A DNA stretch of 64,000 nucleotides from Mucilaginibacter sp. (GTDB taxonomy: Bacteria; Bacteroidota; Bacteroidia; Sphingobacteriales; Sphingobacteriaceae). Shown here one piece after another: positions 27,584 through 37,800 of the stretch. The notes beneath the pieces were generated by a model that was given only the letters and a program-made list of their open reading frames with translations, did no database searches and had not been told where the DNA came from. The translations under genes and the position numbers were made by a program. The stretch covers positions 1-64,000 of the forward strand of contig NZ_JAQBOC010000087.1 of assembly GCF_028288225.1 (NCBI RefSeq). Reading direction: 5' to 3'. Position 1 is the first letter of the stretch. The number at the start of each line of letters is the position of its first letter.

Positions 27584-30500
27584 CTATTGTGTCCATCCGA
27601 TTATATAATTTTTGTGTTTTATGGTTTTTATGTAGATGTCATTTATCCGCAACTCATCATCTTTAATCTCTGTGATGACGTATGCTTTTGGGTTACCTTG
27701 TAAACCCTTGCCAAGGTATTTTCCATAAGCTTCCTTGGCCACCCAAAAACGGGTAGCCCATTCCGCTTTATCTTTTCCTGTTAATAGAGCAGTTTCAGTT
27801 TTTGAAAACACAAGGCCAAAAAAACCAGCGCCCCGCTCTTCAATGGTTTCCATATCAATACCTACAGGCTTGTCAAATTGGGCTATACCAACAGCGTCGG
27901 TTCCTTTGTGTGCAATAGAAATGTGGATCCCATCTGCAAGGCCCCCGTGTGGGTATGGTTTACCCAGTTCATCTGCCCTTATCCCGAAAGCTATAGGATA
28001 ACATGCCTGCTGCTTTACTTTATTAAGCAGGTTACGTACAGCATCTTTTACGGCTACACGGCTAATGATCCAGGTTTTTCTTTTGTTAGGCGGTAAGCTG
28101 TTATGATGTTTTTTTTCATCCTGGTTAAAATAGCGTTTCAGGATAAAATCCCATGAAACCACACGTGAGTAAGCTTGATGGAACATGAAAACGCCCGGCG
28201 CAATTTCTTCTGATAAACGATTATTTAATGGCGACATAGAAACGTTCCACAAAGGCTCGTCAATCTCCAGTCGCCTGTTTTGCCAACCCGAAATAATTGC
28301 CCATACCCTGCCATTCCGTTTCATGATAATATTTGCAGTAGCAAATTCTTCATTCATCTCAGTAAGTACGCAAGTGCATTCAAAAATTCCCTGTTGATCC
28401 TGCATCGGCTCGAAAAACTCTATCTCCTGTATTTTAACCGGGAAAGCAATACGATCTTTAGTTAAAGTTAGCTGCAACCATAAGCCAAATAATTGCCCGG
28501 CATTATCAAGCAGAGAACCTTTTCCGGCTGCACTCTCAATAATGCCGGTAATGCCCTTGCTGCCTACAGCTTTTATTGATCTGATACCCTGGTAGCCGGG
28601 GCCATGAAACATATGCGCATCGTAGATCTGTTCAGGGCTGCGTTGTATATCCAATAATTCACCAATGTCAAAATCCCTATCAGGTGGCACATTCAGGCTA
28701 TTTGACAATTGAACCTCGGCATTGGCAAAGCGCTCCAGGTTAAGATAAACCCGATGCTGGTCCTTCCACTCCCCTATGACAGTTTCACGGAATGGCTTAA
28801 CTACGTTCATCCATTGAAACACCCGGATATTCATTATTTTTTGAACCTGCTCACCAGGCGACTGTTCTGCAGCTATTTCACCAAATAGCTCAAATATCAT
28901 GGTCATTGGAATCACAGGATCCATATCTTCTACACAATGCCAACCCTTTGGTTGCCTCAATAAAGAGTGATCAATTAAGTACGGACAATTATCAAGTGTA
29001 ATATCAAGCTGCTTAGAAAACGCCTCGCGCGTTACAGGTGATGGTATTTCTGGTTTTGCAGTTTTGGTTAAGGGTTGTTGTAAAGCCCGGTTTTGAAATA
29101 GTTGCAGCATCTCTGCCTGCATACTTATCATTTGTGCCACATTATTATTAAAGGCACTCAAAACAGGATCTGCTACATCAACCAATAACGCTTCGTGAAG
29201 TACCGGAGTCAGGTGCTTAACTGCAAGGTTTTGAAGTACGGCCAGTTTATCAATAATTGGCAAACCTAACTGTAGTTTGATCCCCTTAGCGGTGTGGGGC
29301 GGAGAATATCTTTTGATCTCCATAAAATCCATTCCCAACTCTTTCCCCTCGATAAACAATGCAGCGAGCACCCGCTGCAACTGTGTTAAGCCGGAGCGCA
29401 AAGGAACATTGGATGCAATGGTGCTAAAGTTTTTCCCTTTTAAAGTATCATCGATAAAACCCATTAATCCGCCTGAACCTACCTGGATAAAAACACGGGC
29501 ACCCTTCTGGTAGAGCTTTTCAGTAAGCTCACGAAAGCGTACAGGTTTTACCAGGTGTTCTGCGCTTAATTGCCTGATGGCTTCAAAACCTTCAGGATAA
29601 AGTTCTAAAGTTGTAGCAGACCAAAGTGGTATTGTTGTTTTACGGAACTGCATACTGCGCATTCCATCCAGTATTACATCAAGTTTATTGGCTATAAAAG
29701 GAGAGTGAAAGCCCGATTGAAATGGCAATACCTGGTGAAATATTTGTTGGGTTCTTAATATGGGTACCAGTTCATCCAACGCTGCTTTACTGCCGCAGAG
29801 GATTACCTGTTGCGGACAATTATCGTTGGAAAGATAAAGATGTTCAATAGTTGCAATTAGTGGCGCTAACTGATTTAATCCACATCCAATCGCAATAAAC
29901 CTTGAATCTTTCAGCTCAAAAGTTTCAGGATTTAAAACATTGAGCAATTGTAAAACAGAGCTTTCTTCGGCCAGTTCAGATGAGCGGGCAGCAAGCCATT
30001 CGCCCAGGCTGTGCCCTGCGTTCATATCCGGTTTTATACCCAGCTGTTTAAGTGCCTTATCAAGAATACTACTCTTGTTCAATATTTTTAGCGCCTCGCT
30101 TAGTAAGCCTTCGGCTTTAGCATCATGGTCGGCTGCTATATTAAAGTAATCAGCTACACTTTCAACTTCGCCACCTGCCAGCCCGTCAAGGCCGGGAAAG
30201 ACAAACGCAACTTTACCACCATTGCTAATAAGTGGTGCATTGGTGTACCATATATCCTGCTTGTTGCGCCAGGGCACATTTTTGGCTGCAATCTTTATGG
30301 CCTTTTTAAGTCGCTCAGGGGTTGGGCTAAACACTGCTATACGGTAATCACCCTCCCCCTTACTGTAATCCTGCGTTTCCAATGCATTCATCAATTCCTG
30401 ATGACTTGGGCGTGCAAGTAACAATACTTCATCCTTTTTAGCTGAGTTGAACCCTTCGAGCACTACATGTGCGTTAATTCCTCCAAAACCAAAAGCGTTT

Positions 30501-31822
30501 ACTCCAGCCAGTTTTGGCAGGCCGGAATCCCCCCAGTTTACCGGGTTTTGAACTGCCGAAAAGCGGGTATGTTCCATTTGCGCCAATGGCTCTTCGCAAT
30601 GTAAAGTTGGCGGCAATACGCCGTGATAAAGCGCCATACAGGTTTTTATAAAACCGGCCATCCCGGCGGCTGGCATAGCATGCCCAATATTTGATTTTAC
30701 ACTGCCAATACCGGCGTTGGGCAGTTGCGCATCATTATTAAAAAACTTCGCCAGTGTTTCCAGTTCTGTTTTATCGCCTAAAGGGGTTCCGGTACCATGC
30801 GCTTCCAGGTAGCCTATGTTTTTCGGTTCAACACCTGCATTTTCCCAGGCTTGTTCAATTGCTTTAAGCTGTCCTTTTACTGACGGGCTCATTACACTTG
30901 TTCCGCTGCCATCGCTGCTTACACCAACGCCTTTAACAACCGCGTAAATTCTGTCCTTATCCTTTATCGCATCCTCAAGGCGTTTTAAAACCACAAAACC
31001 ACAGCCTTCTCCAATAATTAATCCATCAGCATTTTTATCAAATGGTTTTATCTTTTCAGTCCGGGACAAAGCTCCTAACTGCGAAAATATGCTCCAGAAA
31101 GCTGCATTTTGCCCCACATGTACACCACCTGCAATAACTAAATTACAGCGCCCGCTATTGAGTTCCTGTACGGCGTGATCAATGGCGATAAGTGAACTGG
31201 CACAGGCGGCATCAAGTGTAAAAGCTACTCCGCCAAGATTTAAACGATTGGCCACCAGTGAAGCTGCCAGGTTTGGAATAAGCCCCATAACGGTATCAGG
31301 CCCAAAACGTCCTTTCCGGGATTGAAATTCCTCTTTAACCTTTTTTATTTCAGCATCATCCAAGTGTGGAAGAATATCTTTCAGTACAGCAACTATCTGT
31401 TCACCTGTTCTTACAATTTCAATGGCCCGCGTGGCCCCGGGGCCTGCATAGTTACCTTTTCCTATAATTATGCCCGTTTTTTCAAGCGACATGCTCTTTT
31501 CAAAAACACCGGCATCCTCAAGCGCTTTATGAACCAGATCAAGCGTTAATAAATGATCGGGTTCCATACCTTCAACTGCAAGGGGAAGAATACCAAAGCG
31601 TTGAGGATCAAATTCATGATCAGGAATAAAACCGCCACGATTGCAATAAAAGCGGTCGACACCCGAAGCATCTTTATCAAAGTGCACCGGATCTATCCGA
31701 TCCGGCGGTACCGTTCGGGTAGAATCAACTTTATTGATGATATTTTGCCAAAATGTTTCCACATCACCCGCCCCGGGAAATATGCATGACATTCCTATAA
31801 CAGCTACATCGGTTTTATTCAT
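27584..31822 (-). CDS. PUFA/PKS synthase subunit: KS-AT-DH-PPTase
   Basis: 1412 residues. Domains in order: ketosynthase (about 1-455; active Cys207 in DAACASS, His342 in EAHGTG, His381 in NIGHAMP), acyltransferase (about 535-860; Ser605 in GHSLGE), a double-hotdog dehydratase (about 940-1190; first-half His952 in DHSLLRQPKGW, second-half Asp1106 with Gln1110 in DNAGQ), and a C-terminal Sfp-type phosphopantetheinyl transferase (about 1230-1412; GIDMET with Asp1323 and WVAKEAYGK near 1360-1368). All key residues are present. It has no ACP or KR of its own, so it must work with the NMO-KS-AT-ACP-ACP-KR protein encoded 26 bases upstream and the free ACP downstream. The layout recalls PfaC plus PfaE of PUFA synthases, or the C-terminus of enediyne-type PKSs, joined in a new order. 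Confidence 0.88.
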   Translation of the reverse strand: MNKTDVAVIGMSCIFPGAGDVETFWQNIINKVDSTRTVPPDRIDPVHFDKDASGVDRFYCNRGGFIPDHEFDPQRFGILPLAVEGMEPDHLLTLDLVHKALEDAGVFEKSMSLEKTGIIIGKGNYAGPGATRAIEIVRTGEQIVAVLKDILPHLDDAEIKKVKEEFQSRKGRFGPDTVMGLIPNLAASLVANRLNLGGVAFTLDAACASSLIAIDHAVQELNSGRCNLVIAGGVHVGQNAAFWSIFSQLGALSRTEKIKPFDKNADGLIIGEGCGFVVLKRLEDAIKDKDRIYAVVKGVGVSSDGSGTSVMSPSVKGQLKAIEQAWENAGVEPKNIGYLEAHGTGTPLGDKTELETLAKFFNNDAQLPNAGIGSVKSNIGHAMPAAGMAGFIKTCMALYHGVLPPTLHCEEPLAQMEHTRFSAVQNPVNWGDSGLPKLAGVNAFGFGGINAHVVLEGFNSAKKDEVLLLARPSHQELMNALETQDYSKGEGDYRIAVFSPTPERLKKAIKIAAKNVPWRNKQDIWYTNAPLISNGGKVAFVFPGLDGLAGGEVESVADYFNIAADHDAKAEGLLSEALKILNKSSILDKALKQLGIKPDMNAGHSLGEWLAARSSELAEESSVLQLLNVLNPETFELKDSRFIAIGCGLNQLAPLIATIEHLYLSNDNCPQQVILCGSKAALDELVPILRTQQIFHQVLPFQSGFHSPFIANKLDVILDGMRSMQFRKTTIPLWSATTLELYPEGFEAIRQLSAEHLVKPVRFRELTEKLYQKGARVFIQVGSGGLMGFIDDTLKGKNFSTIASNVPLRSGLTQLQRVLAALFIEGKELGMDFMEIKRYSPPHTAKGIKLQLGLPIIDKLAVLQNLAVKHLTPVLHEALLVDVADPVLSAFNNNVAQMISMQAEMLQLFQNRALQQPLTKTAKPEIPSPVTREAFSKQLDITLDNCPYLIDHSLLRQPKGWHCVEDMDPVIPMTMIFELFGEIAAEQSPGEQVQKIMNIRVFQWMNVVKPFRETVIGEWKDQHRVYLNLERFANAEVQLSNSLNVPPDRDFDIGELLDIQRSPEQIYDAHMFHGPGYQGIRSIKAVGSKGITGIIESAAGKGSLLDNAGQLFGLWLQLTLTKDRIAFPVKIQEIEFFEPMQDQQGIFECTCVLTEMNEEFATANIIMKRNGRVWAIISGWQNRRLEIDEPLWNVSMSPLNNRLSEEIAPGVFMFHQAYSRVVSWDFILKRYFNQDEKKHHNSLPPNKRKTWIISRVAVKDAVRNLLNKVKQQACYPIAFGIRADELGKPYPHGGLADGIHISIAHKGTDAVGIAQFDKPVGIDMETIEERGAGFFGLVFSKTETALLTGKDKAEWATRFWVAKEAYGKYLGKGLQGNPKAYVITEIKDDELRINDIYIKTIKHKNYIIGWTQ

Positions 31823-31848
31823 AATAGATTAGTTTAGGGAAATGAATA

Positions 31849-34800
31849 CTACCAATTATCGCCGGCCATAATGAGCACCTGGCTCTCTTGTCCGTACTTT
31901 AGTTCATTTAAAAATGTTTCCCGGCCCTCCTTTAAGGGTATAAGTGTTATCCCGCGGCGCTCATATTCTTTTTCAAGCGCAGCTGATACCATTCCCGCTC
32001 CTTTCCATGGGCCCCAGTTTATTGATATTACCTTGCCTGTTATTTTCTTTTTCAATGCCCAGGCATACCTGTCAAGCACACTATTTGCGGCAGCGTAATC
32101 TGTTTGACCCCTATTACCATAAACCGACGCAATGCTTGAAAACAGTATAACGAACTGTGTATCGGGCAGTAACTGCTCTGCAAGCGCGCGCAGCGGTATA
32201 ACTTTTGTGTCAAAAACGCGCTCAAATGATTCTGATGTTTTGCTGTGAAACAGTTTATCTTCCAATAACCCCGCTCCATGTATCACACCATCAATGCGGC
32301 CATACTGCTTGTAAACATTTTTAATAAACGTGCTAAAACCATCCGCATTACGCAGATCAAGCGACTCATATATTACTGTTGATCCGCTTTCTTCGAGCAT
32401 GGCAATAGTAGATGCAATTTGGTTCTTTTTATGGATTCTTGCCGTTTCCTTTTCCAGCTCCGCAGGTTTTTTAATGTCTCCTTGTTTAACTAAAAAATTA
32501 CGGATTTCATCTTTAGTTTGCAGTAATGCAGCCGGGTCCTGTTTTTCTGCATTGGAATAGGCAGAGCGGCCTACAAGGATATAAGTACAAGGATAATCCT
32601 TGGCTAAATGAGTGATCAACTCTGAAGTAATACCCTGTGCGCCACCAAGCACAAGTACTACCGAATTTTTATCCAGCTTAATATGTGATTCTTCTAAGCC
32701 GGCTATAAGTTGGGAAGGAACCAACTCCATAACCTGCCTTTTATGATCGTGGTAAATAACTTCTGAATGCTTATCCGGATTTAATATTTCATTTAAAGTA
32801 ATCTCTGCCACTTCATCTTCAGACATTTGGGTTTGCAGACTCACAATCCTGCATTTAGTATATTCATACTCTTTATCCAGGCTTTTGAAAAAGCCCGGAT
32901 AACCCTGGTAATGCCTTAACTGAGTAATGTCTGTATATTCTTTAAGATGAAGCCTGGTATCTGATACAAGGTAAACCCATTTCACCTCTCCAAAATCCAA
33001 CTTTTTGATGGTTGAAAAATGATCAATGATTCCTTCTCTTTTTTGCGTAGCAAACATATTCAGGATAATGAGACCCTGGTAACCCTGAAGGGGATCACCG
33101 GCAGCTACTACATCCACAATAGCTCCATGTTTTTCAAATAATTTTTTAATCCTGAGGGCCTGAACCCCACCATCATCGGTTATAGCAAAACGCTGCCCAC
33201 TGATAATGGTAGTTTCAGTTTTATGTAAAGCCGAAGGCTTAAGCTCAAAACGCATCCTTGAAAGTTTTTCGCTGAATGAATTGCCAGTCGCCCTGTTTTC
33301 AATAATCTTTTTAGCTTCAGTAACTATCGCGGCCCCTTCTGTTTCAATTTCTGAGATCCAGCTAACTAAACCATTGAGTGTTTTTATTGCAGCAAGCTTT
33401 TCCATATCGCCATCTTCCTGATCCTGGTTTTTACCAAAACCGATCTTTAACTTCAGTTCACCAATAATCTCCACCCTCTTGATAGAATCAATGCTAAGAT
33501 CAGCTTCAAGGTCAAGGTCCATCCCCAGCATTTCCTGCGGATATCCAGTTTTTTCACTCACAACTGATAAAATAGCCGCTTTCAGTTCAACCGCTGAAAA
33601 TTTTTGTTGATCTATTTTCACTTCCACATCTATATTAACAGCTGTTATATTTGTCGCAGCAGGCGAGGCATTGTCGTTGATCCATTTAACCAAACCGTTA
33701 AGTGTTTTAATACCCGCCAACTGCTCCATTATGGTATCTTCATTTTTATCTCCATGATTAAAACCTCCCAATTCAGTGCGTAAAGTGCCTATAATTTCTA
33801 CCCGTTTGATAGAATCAATGCTCAGATCAGCCTCAAGATCCATTTCCATGCCAAGCATTTCCTGTGGATACCCGGTTTTATCACTTACAATTTGCAACAA
33901 CACCTGCATCACATCTTTCGCCCGCACAGATTGGGAAACAGGCTTTAACTCTGGTTTGGTTATTGTTGGATGTTCAACCTGTATTGGATGTTGTATTATA
34001 GCATGCTGCGGCGTAGAATAGGATACAGTATGACCAACTGCTGGATTTTGCCCAAGGAAAGATAACATCACATCGCGCTGTGCCTGTATCATCAGCTTCA
34101 TGCTATTCAAATATTCCTGCATCATCAGCTCAGAAGCCGAATTAGCAAATTGCGGATTTTCCATTCGTGTTTCTTTATTTTTGATTTTTATAGGTTTAGT
34201 TATTGGCGCTGCTCCATTTGATGGCAACTTGCCAGTTGCCGGTATAGCATGCTGGCCGTTAACATACCAAACAGCCGCACTTTTTTTATATAGCTCCGGC
34301 TCATCAAGGTTTAACAGCCTGGCATCCCGGCCTTCAAATAATTTTTCTATATGAATGTCACGGCCGGTAGCGATATAAGTAGCCAGCGTACATAACAAAT
34401 GCGTCAATTTATTTTGCCCGCTATCTTCGGCAAATAATAAAATCTCGTCCTTACCGAGGCAAGCTTTAGCTAAGCCGGTTAGTACCTTACCCGGGCCAAC
34501 CTCAATAAAGATCCTGGCGCCAGCGGCATACATTTGCTGTACCTCTGTTACAAATTTTACAGGCTTTATTAAATGATCAGTTAACCTTTCTTTTATTTTA
34601 TCAGCCTTAACAGGGTATTCAGCAGCTGTGGTATTTGACCATACCGGCAATTGCAGGTCATTAAATTCAATATCTGCAAGTACATTTTGATACAAGCCTT
34701 TAGATTTAGCTAACAGCGGACTGTGAAAAGCACAGGCAACTTCCAGTTTTCTGAATGATACTTTTGCTGTTTTAAGCACCTCTGTTAAGTTTTGTATGGC

Positions 34801-37800
34801 TGGTGTAGTACCGGCAAGTACACACTGTAATGGTGAATTATAATTTACTGCATATATATCTTTTAGGCCTGATACTACCTTTAATAACTCATCCAGAGGT
34901 GCATTTACCGCAACCATGGCTCCGGCATCGCCGCCCTCTACAGCATCCAAAATAGATTTTGCCCGTTCGGCGCTTAATCTCACCAATTGATCTTCGGCAA
35001 ATGCCCCGGCAAAACACAATGCCGGCAATTCTCCGTAACTATGTCCTGCAACCATATCAGGTTCAATGCCCAGCGATCTTAAAAAGTTGGCAATGGCCAG
35101 GTCAACAATACCCAATAAGGGCTGTGCCATACGGGTATCTTTAATATTTTCCTTTTGGGCCTTTATTAATCCGGCATCAAATGCAGCATTAGGGAAAAGC
35201 ACTTTCTCCAACTGAGGATGCTGTTTTAATAAATTGCGCATGACCGGGAATATCACAAAAAGATCACGGGCCATATTGATGCGCTGGCTGCCTTGTCCGG
35301 GAAACATAAATGCAACCTTTCCTACTTGTTTTTTTACAATATAGGTGTCTTTGCTTTCAATACCCGATAAGGCAAGTTCAACCTTCATCATCAGGTCGTC
35401 GGCATTATCGGCAACAATGCTTAACTGAACAGGCTTTGCATCGGTTGTAGCCAAACTAAAAGCTATATCCTTTAAATCAATATTATCATTTATCTCCAAA
35501 AGCGTTTTAACTGAATTTAACCGCGCTTTTGCTTCTTCATAAGTGTCACCTTTGAAAACAAAAAGCTCCGACGGCCATGATTTTATCGTTGGCCTTTGAT
35601 CCGATACCAAATTTGCGCTTTCAATTACCGCATGAAAATTAGTACCGCCAAAGCCAAAGGCGCTTATGCCTGCATAACGCTTGTCGTCCATCCATAAACC
35701 GGCTTCAGTATGAAAACTAAAAGGACTGGTTTGTGCGTTATAATAACTGTTTGGATTTTTTAGATGTATGGTTGGCGGCTTAATGCCATGATAAACCGAC
35801 AGAGATGCCTTGATAAGCCCGGCCAAACCTGCAGCGCATTTGGTATGCCCTATTTGTGTTTTTACCGAACCAAGATGCGTTTGACCGGCAATTGCACCCG
35901 ATTGGTTAAGCATATCGGTTAATGCACTCAGTTCTGTTTTGTCACCAACCACCGTTCCGGTTCCATGTGCCTCAACCAGCCCGATAACTGAGGGGGTGAT
36001 TCCGGCCTGACCGTAAGCACGTTCCAAAGCACTTACCTGCCCGTTTTTACGCGGCGCTGTTAAACCTAAACTTTTGCCATCGCTTGAGCCGCCAATCCCT
36101 TTAATTACAGCATAAACAGTATTGCCGTCCTTTATGGCATCTTCGTGTCTTTTTAACACAACCATAGCAATACCTTCACCTAAAGCAATGCCATCCGCTT
36201 CAGCATCAAAAGTGGCACATCTGCCTTTACGTGACAGGGCATGCGTGCTCGAAAACATAAGGTAATCATTAATACCATTATGGAGATCGGCCCCTCCGGC
36301 AAGCACCATATCAGATTTTTCCAGGAACAGCTCCTGGCAAGCCAGATCAACCGCCGCTAGTGATGATGCACACGCAGCATCAACGGTAAAATTACGCCCG
36401 CCAAAGTTCATCCTGTTAGTGATACGGCCAGAGATGACGTTGGCTAAAATACCCGGGAAAGAATCCTCGGTCATTTTAGGCAAAGCATCATCTATTTCAG
36501 GCGGCATATCGCCCAAAACCTGCTTAAAGAAACACCTGAAGCCATAACTATTTGCCAGGTCATTACCCCCTTCGGCACCAATAATTACTGAAACGTTTTC
36601 CGGATTAAACCCACCATTGGCATATCCGGCATTTTCCATGGCTTGTCTTGCTACCATAAGGGTAAGCAGTTGGGTTGGCTCAATGGCTGCCAGTGATTGA
36701 GGGGGGATACCAAATTCAAGCGGATCAAAATCTATCTTCGGAATAAACCCACCCCATTTAGAATGCGACATATCCCCGGCTGCGGATTCAGGGTTATAAT
36801 ATAAATCTTTATTCCATCGTTCATCAGGCACTTCGGTAACGCAATCTTTTCCTAATATTATATTACGCCAGTATTCTTCTATATTTTTTGCGCCGGGGAA
36901 AATACAGGCCATCCCCACGATAGCTACATCCAGAGATTTTGCCGAAGACTGAGGCAAAGCCGGCATCGTTGCATTTAAAATATGTTTATAATTATCCCCG
37001 GCCACATCTTTGTGTAATTCCAGCAATGAAACTACTTTGTTATGCATGGAAGCCACCTGGCCAATCATATACATTCCCAGGTTAAGCTGTTCTGCTTCAT
37101 CAATAGTCACTAATTTATCCCCCCTGCGTTCAATGCCTTTTGCTGCAATACGTAAGCGGCCAACATTAAGGGTTTCAAGTTTTTCCCAGATTTCCTTTTT
37201 GTCGATACCCGCCTGTTTTAATTTTTCCTTTTCTTCATTAAAAAAATCAGCAAACGGGGAGTTCAAACACCTTGTTTCATGTCCCGGCGCGGTTTCAAGC
37301 AAAATAGTATCAGTGGCCTGCATAGCCTGTTCCTGAAATTTATTCTGGATAGCACCGGTAGTAACGGCTTCTTTAGTATACAAATATGCCGTTCCCATAA
37401 GCACCCCTAATTTTACCCCTTTAGCTGCCAATGGTGCGGCCATAACGGCTATGAAAGCTGCAGAAAAGGAATCATGAATACCACCCGCAAAAAATACACT
37501 TATCAGCTCCGGCTGATCTTCCTTTAGCAGGCGTTCTATTTGTTTTTCCCAAAGCACCATGCTGGATAAAGGGCCTACATGCCCTCCGCATTCACGGCCT
37601 TCAAAAACAAACCTTTTAGCGCCTTCCTTTAAAAACATATCCAATAAGGATACCGAGGGTACGTGCAAAAATGTTTTTATGCCTGCCTTTTCAAGTGGCT
37701 TTGCTTGCGAAGGTCTTCCGCCTGCAATTAAAACCACCGGTGGTTTGGCTTCCAGAATATACTTCATCTGTTCATCACGCAATTCCTGCGGTGCAAAGCC

